Of a stretch of DNA of 64,000 nucleotides, positions 7,700-18,366 are shown one piece after another. The position numbers were made by a program, and so were the translations under genes. Source of the stretch: Chitinophaga silvisoli. Lineage in GTDB: Bacteria > Bacteroidota > Bacteroidia > Chitinophagales > Chitinophagaceae. The stretch is taken from contig NZ_QTJV01000008.1 in the NCBI RefSeq assembly GCF_003412465.1, positions 124,001 to 188,000 of the forward strand, read 5' to 3'. Each line of letters begins with the position of its first letter. Within the stretch, counting starts at the first letter, position 1. Below the pieces are notes generated by a model, which saw only the letters and a list, made by a program, of their open reading frames with translations, was not told the DNA's origin and searched no databases.

Positions 7700-10600
7700 A
7701 TGATCAAACGACTACTCTTACAATGGTCGGTAGCCCTCCTATTGCTTCAACTAATAGGATTACCCACCACTCACGGGCAAAGCACCCTTACTGTAAGCGG
7801 TACTGTACGCTCCTCCACCGAACCTTTACCCGGTGTAAGCGTCTACCTGAAAAACAACATCAACATCGCTACCAAAACAGACGAAAACGGTCACTTCAAA
7901 CTCACTGTCCCGGACAATGCTACCCTGATCTTCTCCTTCATCGGCTACCGCCGCCAGGAGGTGAATGTCAACGCCAGACCTATCCTCAACGTCACCCTCG
8001 CAACTGAAGATAAAGCCCTGGGTGAAGTCGTTGTAGTAGGTTACGGAAAGCAAAAAGCACCTACCGTTACCGGTGCTATCGCTACCGTGGGCGGCAAAGA
8101 ACTCGTATCTACACCAGTATCCAATATCACAAATATGCTCGTAGGCCGCGCCTCCGGTATCAGCGCTGTTCAGGCCAGCGGTGAACCTGGGCAGAATGCT
8201 GCCACCATCCATATCCGCGGTATTGCCACCTTAAATGGCCAGGATCCGCTCATCGTGATCGACGGGATTCAACAGCCTGCGGAGCAACCTTACGTGGTTT
8301 TGAACGCAATGGATGCAAATGAGATCGAAAGCATCTCCATCCTGAAAGATGCCTCTTCTACCGCTGTATACGGGATCAGGGGTGCCAACGGCGTCATCAT
8401 CGTTACCACCAAACGCGGTAAGCTCAATAAACCGCAATTTGGTTTTACAGGCAATGGCGGTTTTACCAATGCCACCTCCCTCCTGCCCATCCTGAACTCT
8501 TATCAATATGCCCTCTTCCGCAATGAAGGGATCCGCAACGCCGAAGCTGCAGGCAACAGCAGTTTTGACAACCTGCTCTTCACCGACAATGACCTGTGGA
8601 AGTTCAAAAATAACCGGGACTATACCCAGGATGAAATCAATAACCTTGAAATCGGGAATGCGGACAGACAGGCCCTGGCCAATAGTCCTGCGCTGTACTA
8701 CAGCTCCCACAACTATTTTAAGGAAATCTTTGGCGGGCAGGGACAGCAGCAGCAATATAATATGAATATCTCCGGCGGGGTTGAAAAGGTGCGTTACTTT
8801 GCTTCCTTAGGCTACTACCACCAGCAGGGTATTCTCAACGACTACAATTACGGCGGGGCTAATACGAATTCAAATTTCAAGCGCTATAATTTCCGTTCCA
8901 ATTTCGACATCGATGTATTCAAGAACTTCCAGATCAGCGTGAACCTGGCGGGGCAGTCGACCGTAGCACACCTGCCCTCCGGCGGCTATGGAGCCAATGA
9001 CCAGGGTGACCGCTACCAGCTCATCATCCAGAAGATCTTTGAAAGCAGTCCTTTTGTGGGACCTAACTTCGTGAATGGGAAACTTGTGAATGGATTCATC
9101 GGCACCTCCGGCGACGGCATCAATCCCCTCGTAGACAAAGGCGGTAGTGGTGTATCCCCTATCAGTGACTTCCTTGGTGCCGGCGTGGTGAACCAGTACA
9201 TCACCACCCTGACCAGCACCGTGAACCTGAAGCACCAGATGGATTACCTCACCAAAGGTCTGAACCTGAGTGGAAAGATTGCATACGACGACAGCTATAC
9301 GAAAGGGTTTTATGAAGCGAAGAGTATTCCTTTGTACAAGGCAATGCGTGATCCTCGCAATCCAAATAATATTGTACTTGCAGGTGGTCAGCTGAATCCC
9401 GACTATACTTCTGACAACTGGGGTAATGGCTCCTGGCGCAAAGTGTACGTAGAAGCCTCTGTCGATTATGCACGCAGTTTTGGTAAGCACAACGTCACTG
9501 CCCTGTTCCTTGGCAATGCCCAAAAATATACTGCCAATGACCTGGCTTACAATACGCCATCCGGTTTGATGGGCCTGGTAGGTCGTGTTACCTACAACTT
9601 TAGTGAGCGTTACCTCTTTGAATTCAATATGGGTCTGAACGGTACGGAAAACTTCGCACCTTCCCGCCGCTTTGGCTACTTCCCGGCAGTATCTGCCGGT
9701 TGGGTGCTGACAAAGGAGCCCTTCTTCCCGAAGAATGACATCCTTACCTGGATGAAGTTCCGAGGGTCCTATGGAGAAGTGGGTAGTGACCGCCTGGAAA
9801 AACGTCGCTACCTGTACCTGCCGAATGGCTGGTCATCCGGTACCAGTGGTTATTATTTTGGCAACAGTAATGGTAGCAGTGCGAACCCTTATTTCTCCGG
9901 TGCCAGCGAAACCACGTTGGGGAATCCTGAAGTGACCTGGGAAAGAGCCAAGAAGCTGAACCTTGCTGCCGACATGCGTTTCTGGAAAGATAAGGTGACC
10001 CTATCCGCTACCATCTTCAGGGAGAAAAGAGATAATATCTTAGTCAACCTGCAAACGATCCCGGCTACCTATGGTGTCTCTTCTTCTATCGTGCCACCGG
10101 CCAATATTGGTCGCGTGAGCAACCATGGTTATGAAATAGAGCTGGGTTACAATGATAATATCGGCAAACTCAATTACTACCTGAAGGCTAACTTCTCCTA
10201 CGCCAGGAATAAAATCGATTATATGGCCGAACCCTCTTACCAGTACCCTTGGATGAATGAAACCGGCTATAGTATTGGACAATACAAAGGCTATGTATGG
10301 GATGGTTTCTTCAACACTACTGAAGAACTGAATAACCGGCCGTATAACACGAATGGAAACCAGGCCAGACTGGGTAATATCCGGTATAAAGATATCAATG
10401 GTGACGGCATCATTGACACGAAAGACCAGGTGCCTATCGGCTATTCCAACCTGCCACGGATTGCTTATAACCTGACGATTGGTTTCTCTTATAAAGGTTT
10501 TGATATCTCTGCACTCCTGATCGGTACTGCACAGGGTTCGTTCCCGCAATCAGGTTATGTACTGAGCACCCCGTTTGCCAAGAACGTAGGTGCGGTATTC

Positions 10601-10966
10601 CAGCCTTATTACGATGGGCACTGGACACAGGAGAAATATGATAAAGGTGAGAAGATCACCTATCCATCCTTCTCTTTCAGTGGTTCAGGCCCTAATAACC
10701 TGTTCAGCGATTTCTGGCTGAAGTCTAACAACTTCAAACGCCTGAAGAACCTGGAAATAGGATATAGTATCCAGGACAGAAGGTTACTGACCCGTGCGCA
10801 TATCAGCAATATCCGGTTCTATGCCAATGGCAATAACCTGATCACCTGGAGCAAGGAAGTGATGAAAGGTATTGACCCCGAGTTGGCCGATGATGGCAAG
10901 AACAGTATGGGATATATGTATCCGCTGACACGCACGTTCAACTTCGGGACCAATATCCAGTTCTGA
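7700..10966 (+). CDS. SusC/RagA-type TonB-dependent glycan transporter
   Basis: 1088 aa with a signal peptide (cleavage near THGQ), a carboxypeptidase-regulatory-like domain (about 30-110: SGTVRSSTEPLPGVSVYLK), the linker LGEVVVVGYG, a plug (about 120-235, with IHIRGIATLNGQDPLIVIDG and ILKDASSTAVYGIRGANGV), then a large barrel ending in FNFGTNIQF with a terminal Phe. SusC proteins import oligosaccharides in complex with SusD lipoproteins. The susD-like gene follows 19 bp downstream. No glycoside hydrolase is nearby, so the glycan cannot be guessed. Confidence 0.95.
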   Translation: MIKRLLLQWSVALLLLQLIGLPTTHGQSTLTVSGTVRSSTEPLPGVSVYLKNNINIATKTDENGHFKLTVPDNATLIFSFIGYRRQEVNVNARPILNVTLATEDKALGEVVVVGYGKQKAPTVTGAIATVGGKELVSTPVSNITNMLVGRASGISAVQASGEPGQNAATIHIRGIATLNGQDPLIVIDGIQQPAEQPYVVLNAMDANEIESISILKDASSTAVYGIRGANGVIIVTTKRGKLNKPQFGFTGNGGFTNATSLLPILNSYQYALFRNEGIRNAEAAGNSSFDNLLFTDNDLWKFKNNRDYTQDEINNLEIGNADRQALANSPALYYSSHNYFKEIFGGQGQQQQYNMNISGGVEKVRYFASLGYYHQQGILNDYNYGGANTNSNFKRYNFRSNFDIDVFKNFQISVNLAGQSTVAHLPSGGYGANDQGDRYQLIIQKIFESSPFVGPNFVNGKLVNGFIGTSGDGINPLVDKGGSGVSPISDFLGAGVVNQYITTLTSTVNLKHQMDYLTKGLNLSGKIAYDDSYTKGFYEAKSIPLYKAMRDPRNPNNIVLAGGQLNPDYTSDNWGNGSWRKVYVEASVDYARSFGKHNVTALFLGNAQKYTANDLAYNTPSGLMGLVGRVTYNFSERYLFEFNMGLNGTENFAPSRRFGYFPAVSAGWVLTKEPFFPKNDILTWMKFRGSYGEVGSDRLEKRRYLYLPNGWSSGTSGYYFGNSNGSSANPYFSGASETTLGNPEVTWERAKKLNLAADMRFWKDKVTLSATIFREKRDNILVNLQTIPATYGVSSSIVPPANIGRVSNHGYEIELGYNDNIGKLNYYLKANFSYARNKIDYMAEPSYQYPWMNETGYSIGQYKGYVWDGFFNTTEELNNRPYNTNGNQARLGNIRYKDINGDGIIDTKDQVPIGYSNLPRIAYNLTIGFSYKGFDISALLIGTAQGSFPQSGYVLSTPFAKNVGAVFQPYYDGHWTQEKYDKGEKITYPSFSFSGSGPNNLFSDFWLKSNNFKRLKNLEIGYSIQDRRLLTRAHISNIRFYANGNNLITWSKEVMKGIDPELADDGKNSMGYMYPLTRTFNFGTNIQF

Positions 10967-10985
10967 TTCACTAAAACTATTTAAG

Positions 10986-12668
10986 ATGAAACCTTACTAT
11001 ATCATATGCATGGTGCTATTGCTGTTTGCCTGCCAGAAGGACTTCCTGCAAATGCCCATCTCCAATACAACGACGACAGACTCGATATTCTCTACTACCA
11101 TCAAAGCACAGGGTGCTATTGCAAATGCGTATAAGATCGTACTGAGTCAGGGATTGCCATACCAGGGTAACTGGAACTCACTGATCCAGGACAATGCCTC
11201 CGGTGCGCTTACTTACGGCTTCTCCTGGACATGGGGATATGGGATCTCCACCAGTACCGGACTGACCGCTACCGGCAATACCGAAGACATGGATGGTTAC
11301 GCTTATAATTTCACCACTATCAGGCAGGCCTACCTGGTCAAAGAAAACATCGACAAGGTGACTGATATGACGGATGCTGACAAGGCGATTGTGAAAGCAG
11401 AAATGACGGCACTGATAGCCTATCGTTATGAACAAATGGTAATCATGTATGGCGGAGTACCTATCGTCTCTAAGTCACTTACTGTAAATGATGACCTGAG
11501 CATTCCACGTGCACCCGTGGCCGAGGTGATGGATTCCATTAGCAGCTGGTGTGATGCGGCAGCAGCTGTATTGCCTTCTGTATGGACATCTACCTGGACA
11601 GGGCGTATGACCAAATCAGCGGCACTGGCTATCAAAGCGAAAGCATTGCTCTATGCTGCGCGTCCGCTCTTTAATACGGCTAGCCCCTACCTTGACCTGG
11701 GGGCAAACAACAACCTGATCTGCCTGGGGAATGCAGATGCAGGGCGCTGGCAAACAGCTGTTACGGCTGCAGAAGCTGTGATCAAAGAAGCCGAGAATAA
11801 TGGCGGGATTAAGATCATCAATACGGGCAATCCCCTGGATGATTATGGTACTGCCACTTCCACGCCTGCCAATGCAGAGATCATTCTTGCATTTAAATAC
11901 GATGCAGGTGGTAGCAGTATGAATACCTTTTACAACATGCATAACTGGCAGGCTTATGGGAATGGGCTGACGACCAGTTATCTCGAGAACTATTATAAAG
12001 CCGACGGTACAGACCAGGTATGGCCAAGCAGCAGTACCGCCTTCTCTGATTATATCACCCGGATGCAGGCCATGGAACCCCGGTTCAAAGCGAGTTTTAA
12101 GGCATGGGAAATAGACACCTGGAATAATCCGAATGATAATACCTGGGCGAATTCCAACCTATACCAGTGGGCGATGAATGTAGCGGCAGTGCCGGTGAAG
12201 TTCTATTATAAAGCGGGTACACGCAACTGGTTTGAGTTCCCGATTTTCCGTCTTGCTGCATATTACCTGAGTGCTGCGGAGGCATACAATGAAATGGGGC
12301 AATCTGCCAATGCGCTAACGAAACTCAATGTAATTCACCAGCGGGCAGGTTTACCAGCTGTAACAGAAACGGACCAGGCCAAACTGCGTACCATCATCCA
12401 GCGGGAATGGGCTGCAGAGTTCTTTGATGAGAACTACTGGCTGCATGATATCAAGCACTGGAAGAGAGCAGATATCGGGAATGGCCTGATTGGTGGCGTG
12501 ATCCGTACGCTGCACTTCAATAGTGATGGCGGCGGGAAGATGACAGGGAATACGGATTATAATGATGGGCAAATGTACCTGGGTTTCTGGGCTCCCCGTC
12601 AGTATCTGAATCCTTTTCCGCAAACGGAAATCAACAAGGGAACACTGATTCAGAATCCGGGGTACTAA
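10986..12668 (+). CDS. SusD/RagB family surface lipoprotein
   Basis: 560 aa. The signal peptide has a lipobox ending at Cys16 (LLLFAC-QKD). SusD features are the early TTTTDSIFST and AIANAYKIV helices, TPR-like helical repeats, the segment AKALLYAARPLFN, and the C-terminal REWAAEFFDENYWLHDIKHWKR with the final FPQTEINKG. It caps the upstream SusC transporter and binds glycan at the cell surface. Second gene of the operon. Confidence 0.95.
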   Translation: MKPYYIICMVLLLFACQKDFLQMPISNTTTTDSIFSTTIKAQGAIANAYKIVLSQGLPYQGNWNSLIQDNASGALTYGFSWTWGYGISTSTGLTATGNTEDMDGYAYNFTTIRQAYLVKENIDKVTDMTDADKAIVKAEMTALIAYRYEQMVIMYGGVPIVSKSLTVNDDLSIPRAPVAEVMDSISSWCDAAAAVLPSVWTSTWTGRMTKSAALAIKAKALLYAARPLFNTASPYLDLGANNNLICLGNADAGRWQTAVTAAEAVIKEAENNGGIKIINTGNPLDDYGTATSTPANAEIILAFKYDAGGSSMNTFYNMHNWQAYGNGLTTSYLENYYKADGTDQVWPSSSTAFSDYITRMQAMEPRFKASFKAWEIDTWNNPNDNTWANSNLYQWAMNVAAVPVKFYYKAGTRNWFEFPIFRLAAYYLSAAEAYNEMGQSANALTKLNVIHQRAGLPAVTETDQAKLRTIIQREWAAEFFDENYWLHDIKHWKRADIGNGLIGGVIRTLHFNSDGGGKMTGNTDYNDGQMYLGFWAPRQYLNPFPQTEINKGTLIQNPGY

Positions 12669-12747
12669 ACAAGATTTACATTTCCTGCGTACCCAACCGA
12701 TTCTCCTGGAAAAATGTACCGATCAAGCTTTTTAAAATTATTACAAC

Positions 12748-15519
12748 ATGCGCTACAGAACGCTTCTATATATGCTGGCCTTTTCCGGTAAAGTGCTGGC
12801 GCAATCCGTTCCTGATTCGATACCTACGGCCTCCGTGTCAAAGGTAAGCGGAGAAGAACTTTATAAAACACCGGCCGCGAATATTACCAATACCTTTTAC
12901 GGGCGGCTGCCAGGTATTATTACCCAACAGGCCAGCGGTGAACCGGGATATGACAATGCAAATTTTGTGATCAGGGGTATTGGCACTTATGATAATAATG
13001 ACCTCGCCATCTTTGTAGATGGATTCCAGGTGAATAATACCTACTTCCAGTATTTATCTGCAGTAGAAATTGCTTCGGTAAAATTGTACAAAGATGCCGC
13101 GGCACTCGCCGCCTTTGGGATGCGGGGTGCCAATGGCGTACTCTGGATCACAACGAAAAGAGGCCGGATCAGTAAGCCAACCGTACAGGTACAGGTAAGA
13201 AATGGCGTGCAACAGGCTGAGAATATCAATAAGCCTTTGCGCTCTTATGATTATGCCCGACTCTATAACCAGGCCGTGAGTAATGACCTGTATGCCGTGA
13301 ATAACCACCAATATATTTACACACCTAAATATTCCGCCACACAGCTGGATGCTTATAAAAATGGTACGGGTACTGATATAGACTGGTTCGACGAGGTACT
13401 CAAAAAGAACGCAGTATTCAGGGATGCGAACATCACCTTTAGTGGTGGTGATACCAGTACCCGTTATGCTCTCATTGTAGACTACATGAAGAACCAGGGC
13501 CTGTACAATGTAGCCACCAATTCGACGACTTCGAATGCACAGATCCAGCGTTTTAACCTGCGGGCAAACCTGGATTTTAGTTTCTTTAAAATCTTCGAAG
13601 CAAAGGTGGATCTCGGTGGCCGTATTGAAGATCGGCGTTATCCAAACTTCAATGGACCTTCTTTATGGAATAACATGGCCGCCTATCCTTCCAATATTTA
13701 CCCGGTGAAAGATGAAACGGGCAACTGGTCCGGCACCACTGTGTATTCCAACAACCCGGTAGCTTCCCTGAAAGGATTGGGCTGGGCATCTACACATGAC
13801 AGAACATTGCAGGCAAATTTCAACCTGAAGGAAAAACTGGATTTCATTACACCGGGTTTATACCTGAATGAAGCGGTGAGTTTCAATACCTGGACCAGGA
13901 ACTCCGCCAGCAAGACGGCCACCTATGCCAGGTATTACAATGGTGTAAAAACCACTACTGATGTAACAACTGATATCGTGGCGAGCAACAGTGCACCTAC
14001 CAATCAATACGACTGGAAACAGGCCAACCTGAGCGCAGGTTATGACCGAACTTTTGGTCCTCATGCGGTACATGCGCTGGTAAATTATTTTGCAAGTAAT
14101 TATATAGAAGACTGGAATGGTAGCTTCAATGGATCAGGATACAATACGGGCAATAATATCTTCCACCACTACACGAATTTAGGCGGTACTGTTGATTACA
14201 CTTACCGGGAAAAATATATGCTGGGTTTTGGATTTGGATATAGTGGTTCTGACAACTATGCACCGGGCCACAACCATGGATTCTACCCTGCTATATCTGC
14301 AGGATGGATTGCATTGACCGATCCTTTGTACCTGAAAATCAGGGCTTCCGCAGGTAAATCAGGGAACGAGAATTCCCTGCAGGGAAGGTATTTGTTCCAG
14401 CAGTATTATGGTACCTCCACTGCCTTTTATACAGGTGTAACGAGTCTGAATGCCAACAGTGCCATTGTGCCGACCTACATTGCCAATCCCGATATCTTCG
14501 CAGAGCATAGTATGAAATACAATGTAGGTTTTGATATGACCCTGTTTAAAAAACTGGATATTATTGCAGATGCTTACCTGGATAAAAGGGGAGGTATTGT
14601 GACCTATGACCAGGCCAGTTATGCCGCTACAATTGGTACCGCACTGATGTTCAAGAACATCGGGAAGATGACTAACAAGGGACTTGAATTAACGATGAAC
14701 TATCATGATAACTGGAAAGGATTGGGTTATCGTGTAGGCGGTAGCGTTTTATACCACAAGAATACGATAGATTACCAGGCGGAAATTGCTCCTGTAAATA
14801 GTTTTAGTAAAACTACGGGGCGGGCTGCCGGCACGCCAATGGGATTGATTGCGGAAGGGTTCTACCAGGTAGAGGATTTCAATGCAGATGGCACCCTGAA
14901 ATCAGGATTGCCGGTTCCTGTATTTGGTGCGGTGCAACCTGGGGATATTAAATATAAAGATCTTGACAACAGTGGATTTGTAGATCAGAATGATGTGACT
15001 AAGATTGGAAAGCCCTCTTATCCTTCATTGTATTATTCATTCAATGCATCGCTGGACTATAAAGGTTTCGATGTATCCATTTTATTCCAGGGAGGAGCCG
15101 GTGCTGATTACAATATGCTGAATGCTACCACTCAGACCCAGGCATTTGTGAGCAATAACAATGCATTTCCGATGGCAAAGGGTGCATGGGCCTACTATCC
15201 GTCAGAAGGAATTGATACCAGGGCCACTGCTACTTATCCCAGACTGACGACCCAGGCGAATAGGAATAACTACAGGAATTCTACCTTCTGGATCAAGAAA
15301 AACAATTACCTGCGGATCAGGAATATTGAGGTGGGGTATACATTGCCGGAGGCATTTTTGAAGAGGGCGCACCTCAGCAACTTACGCCTGTTTATGAGTG
15401 CAACGAATCCTGTTACGATCAGTAAGCTCTTAAGGGACTACAATTTTGATCCGGAGACACCTACAGGTTATCCCGGACTGAAGTCGTATATCGGTGGACT
15501 CAGTGTTTCATTTAACTAA
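12748..15519 (+). CDS. SusC-like TonB-dependent transporter lacking the N-terminal domain
   Basis: 923 aa, about 165 aa shorter than the first SusC. After a short signal peptide (MRYRTLLYMLAFSGKVLAQ) it goes almost directly into the plug (VSKVSGEELYKTPAANITNT, FVIRGIGTYDNNDLAIFVDG, GMRGANGVLWITTKRG). The carboxypeptidase-regulatory-like domain of standard SusC proteins is absent, as is a recognisable VVVVGYG linker. The barrel is full length and ends SFN. It is followed at once by its own SusD partner. Probably functional, but its TonB coupling or assembly may differ. Confidence 0.9.
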   Translation: MRYRTLLYMLAFSGKVLAQSVPDSIPTASVSKVSGEELYKTPAANITNTFYGRLPGIITQQASGEPGYDNANFVIRGIGTYDNNDLAIFVDGFQVNNTYFQYLSAVEIASVKLYKDAAALAAFGMRGANGVLWITTKRGRISKPTVQVQVRNGVQQAENINKPLRSYDYARLYNQAVSNDLYAVNNHQYIYTPKYSATQLDAYKNGTGTDIDWFDEVLKKNAVFRDANITFSGGDTSTRYALIVDYMKNQGLYNVATNSTTSNAQIQRFNLRANLDFSFFKIFEAKVDLGGRIEDRRYPNFNGPSLWNNMAAYPSNIYPVKDETGNWSGTTVYSNNPVASLKGLGWASTHDRTLQANFNLKEKLDFITPGLYLNEAVSFNTWTRNSASKTATYARYYNGVKTTTDVTTDIVASNSAPTNQYDWKQANLSAGYDRTFGPHAVHALVNYFASNYIEDWNGSFNGSGYNTGNNIFHHYTNLGGTVDYTYREKYMLGFGFGYSGSDNYAPGHNHGFYPAISAGWIALTDPLYLKIRASAGKSGNENSLQGRYLFQQYYGTSTAFYTGVTSLNANSAIVPTYIANPDIFAEHSMKYNVGFDMTLFKKLDIIADAYLDKRGGIVTYDQASYAATIGTALMFKNIGKMTNKGLELTMNYHDNWKGLGYRVGGSVLYHKNTIDYQAEIAPVNSFSKTTGRAAGTPMGLIAEGFYQVEDFNADGTLKSGLPVPVFGAVQPGDIKYKDLDNSGFVDQNDVTKIGKPSYPSLYYSFNASLDYKGFDVSILFQGGAGADYNMLNATTQTQAFVSNNNAFPMAKGAWAYYPSEGIDTRATATYPRLTTQANRNNYRNSTFWIKKNNYLRIRNIEVGYTLPEAFLKRAHLSNLRLFMSATNPVTISKLLRDYNFDPETPTGYPGLKSYIGGLSVSFN

Positions 15520-15523
15520 TAAA

Positions 15524-17182
15524 ATGATCATCATGCAGAAACTAACAATTTATATATTCATTTTGCTGGTGCTGAGTGCCTGTTCAAAAGATTTTTTGAA
15601 TACGAAGATTGATTCATCTGAGACAGACAAGACCATCAATTCGGATTACAGCACATTGATTTCGCTGGGCAACGCACCTTATGCTTTTATCAGGAATGGG
15701 TTCCTGGCGATGGACAATAGCAACATCTTTGCGGCAGCAACGGACGAGGCGGAGGAGACATCTGCCTTGTCCAGCGCACAATTGTTTAACCTGGGGAGCT
15801 GGAATGCAACGACGAACCCGGATAACTATTATGCAGATTATTACAAGGGCATCCGGGCAGCGAATTATTTCCTGGAGCATTCTGTGAATTACAAGGATAT
15901 CTTAGGTGCTAACAGGGATACGATCTCCGCTTCCGGGGCAATCAGTTATAAGAACGATGTGACAAATGTGGCCTGGTACAGAGCGGAGGCACATATTTTA
16001 AGGGCGTATTTCTATTTTGAGTTAACGAAAAGATATGGAGGGGTGCCGTTGGTAACGCGGGTGCTGGATGCGAATGAAAATACGATTATGCCGGCGGCAG
16101 ATTATGATAGTGTGATGAATTTTATTGTGGCCGAGGTAGATGCATATAAGGACAGTTTACAGGTGAACTGGAAGACCTCTTCATTCTCCAACTATGATGG
16201 CAGGTTTACCAAAGGGGTGGCGCTGGCGCTGAAAGCAAGGACCCTGCTGTATTGGGCAAGTCCTTTGCATAATGCAGCCGGGGATGTGAGCAAATGGCAG
16301 CGGGCGGCAGCAGCGGCACATGATGTAATTGCGATGGGACTGTATAGTTTGTCCACCGATTACAGGAATTACTTTTTGCAGAACAATACCTTAAGCAGCG
16401 GTGAAACGATCCTGGCATCCAGGTATGCGGCAAGCAATACGATGGAGAAGCAGAATTACCCTATCAGTACCTCAGGTGGATTGAGTGGGGTAACCCCTTC
16501 GGAGAACCTGGTGGCAGATTATGAATATACCGGTACCCCGGATCCGGCACATCCTTATGCGAACAGGGACCCGAGGTTAGGGATGAGCATCGTGACGAAT
16601 GGAAGTACCTGGAATGGCAGGGTGATTGATGAAGCACCGGGTGGTAAGGATGATATGGCGAATACGAATGCAAGTAAGACAGGGTATTACCTGAAGAAGT
16701 TTGTGAATGATGGGTTGAATTTAGTGCAGGGAGGAACGGTTACACATCATTGGGTCATTATGAGGTATGGAGAGATCCTGCTGGAATATGCGGAGGCGAT
16801 GAATGAGGCGTATGGACCGGATAATGATAATGGGTATGGGATGACAGCAAGGGCGGCGATTAATCTGGTGCGGGCCAGGACCGGGGTGAATATGCCGGTG
16901 GTGACAGCGGCAACGCAGGATGAGTTCAGAACGGCGCTAAAGCATGAGCGGAGGATTGAGCTGGCATTTGAGGATTACAGGTACTGGGATTTGTTGCGCT
17001 GGAAGGATGCGGGAACGGCCTTGAATAAGCCGCTTTTAGGAGTGAAAATAAATGCCGGGGTATATAGTACGTTTACAGTAGAAGAGCGGGTTTTTGATGC
17101 CGCCAAGATGTATTATTATCCATTCCCGCAGACGGAAATCAGTATTTCAAAGGGGGTGTTGGTACAGAATCCGGGTTGGTAA
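15524..17182 (+). CDS. SusD/RagB family surface lipoprotein
   Basis: 552 aa from the ATG at 15524, which gives a proper lipoprotein signal (MIIMQKL...LVLSAC-SKD). An upstream in-frame ATG at 15494 lies inside the preceding gene and is rejected. SusD signatures: AEAHILRAYFYFELTKRYGGVPLV near residue 150, ALKARTLLYWASPLHN near residue 230, and the C-terminal HERRIELAFEDYRYWDLLRWK with FPQTEIS. It pairs with the N-terminally shortened SusC, 4 bp downstream. Confidence 0.94.
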   Translation: MIIMQKLTIYIFILLVLSACSKDFLNTKIDSSETDKTINSDYSTLISLGNAPYAFIRNGFLAMDNSNIFAAATDEAEETSALSSAQLFNLGSWNATTNPDNYYADYYKGIRAANYFLEHSVNYKDILGANRDTISASGAISYKNDVTNVAWYRAEAHILRAYFYFELTKRYGGVPLVTRVLDANENTIMPAADYDSVMNFIVAEVDAYKDSLQVNWKTSSFSNYDGRFTKGVALALKARTLLYWASPLHNAAGDVSKWQRAAAAAHDVIAMGLYSLSTDYRNYFLQNNTLSSGETILASRYAASNTMEKQNYPISTSGGLSGVTPSENLVADYEYTGTPDPAHPYANRDPRLGMSIVTNGSTWNGRVIDEAPGGKDDMANTNASKTGYYLKKFVNDGLNLVQGGTVTHHWVIMRYGEILLEYAEAMNEAYGPDNDNGYGMTARAAINLVRARTGVNMPVVTAATQDEFRTALKHERRIELAFEDYRYWDLLRWKDAGTALNKPLLGVKINAGVYSTFTVEERVFDAAKMYYYPFPQTEISISKGVLVQNPGW

Positions 17183-17206
17183 TTCATTCTTTTAAATTTT
17201 TGATTT

Positions 17207-18283
17207 ATGAAACAGTCTATTATCATCATATTTCTTTTATCGCTCTGGGCCTGTAAGAAGGATGCTGACAGTTATGGCATTGCCAATATTTACATGCCGC
17301 AGGCGCTCAATGTATCTGGCGGGATTAACGCGAATTATGCGGTACCTACGGGTACAGATTCTTCGACGTACAATTATAGTATAGATGCCAGCACCGGGAA
17401 GCTCAATATTATCCTGGGGGTAGCGCAGGCCAGCACTTACAAATCCGAGGGGTATTCCGTCAATATTGTGACGGATGCAGATACGATTGCGTTGTTAAAA
17501 TTTAATAGCATCCTGGATAATACGACCATACTGATGCCGGCTTCTTTGTATACGCTGCCTGCCTCTGTGAGTGTGCCTGCAGGGCAAAGCGCGGCCACAT
17601 TTTCACTGGGACTGGATATTGAGCAACTGAAATCTTCCGAATATGAGGGTAAGAAACTGGCGTTGGCGGTAAAGATCCAGAGCACAGGGAAATTTGCAGT
17701 GGCATCGAATGCAGCAGTAACGATTGTGATTGTAGATGTAGATGCGCTGGTGATCGGGCCATCGAAGGATATCTCTGCCCAGTATCTTAAGAATACTTCT
17801 ACGCCATTTACAGTGGCCGGCATGCATTCCGGTGGACGCTGGGGTACCCTGACGGACTGGAGTGCCAATACAGCAGCCAAGAGCCATGATGGCTTTGGGG
17901 GCTATGCGTCAGATGAAGGAGGTACGATAGACATGGAAAGTGGCTGGGGTTCACCGGCTATTCATAATGGCAAGATCTGGCAAACGACAGGTAGTGCATT
18001 GCCGGCTGGGACTTATACATTGGATGTATCTGACCTGGATTGGCAGGGTACAAAGGATCCGGCTTATATAGTGGTGGCTCCGGGCCTGGATACGATTCCG
18101 GATTATGCTGATATTGCAGGGAATACGAGCATACATTATACTTTGTTCAGTGCACCGAAGATTACGTTTACACTAACGGAGGAGACGAAGGTGACGGTGG
18201 GTTTTGCCGTGAATTATGTGCAGGATGAGCAAGGATTTAAGATTTATAGTGTGAAGTTGATGAATTATCCGAAGCATTTGTAA
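17207..18283 (+). CDS. Surface lipoprotein with DUF1735- and DUF5013-like domains
   Basis: 358 aa. The lipobox ends at Cys16 (LLSLWAC-KKD). The N-terminal part (about 20-165) reads like the DUF1735/BT_3987-type beta-sandwich found in SusE-position proteins (NIYMPQALN, GVAQASTYKSEGYSVNI). The C-terminal part (about 190-355) resembles DUF5013-type surface domains (GGRWGTLTDWSAN, GTYTLDVSDLDWQG). Last gene of the SusCD-SusCD operon and in the usual position of a surface glycan-binding protein. Domain names are from memory of family patterns, so moderately certain. Confidence 0.75.
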   Translation: MKQSIIIIFLLSLWACKKDADSYGIANIYMPQALNVSGGINANYAVPTGTDSSTYNYSIDASTGKLNIILGVAQASTYKSEGYSVNIVTDADTIALLKFNSILDNTTILMPASLYTLPASVSVPAGQSAATFSLGLDIEQLKSSEYEGKKLALAVKIQSTGKFAVASNAAVTIVIVDVDALVIGPSKDISAQYLKNTSTPFTVAGMHSGGRWGTLTDWSANTAAKSHDGFGGYASDEGGTIDMESGWGSPAIHNGKIWQTTGSALPAGTYTLDVSDLDWQGTKDPAYIVVAPGLDTIPDYADIAGNTSIHYTLFSAPKITFTLTEETKVTVGFAVNYVQDEQGFKIYSVKLMNYPKHL

Positions 18284-18292
18284 GATATTTTG

Positions 18293-18325
18293 GGGCTGTC
18301 TTGTGATAGAGACAGCCCTTTTTTT
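18293..18325 (+). terminator. Rho-independent terminator of the SusCD locus
   Basis: GGGCTGTCT / AGACAGCCC is a perfect 9-bp stem followed by seven Ts, 10 bp after the last lipoprotein stop. It closes the glycan-uptake operon. Confidence 0.9.
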
Positions 18326-18366
18326 ATGCTGTATACAACGGGTACACGTATTTCTTTAAATTTTTC

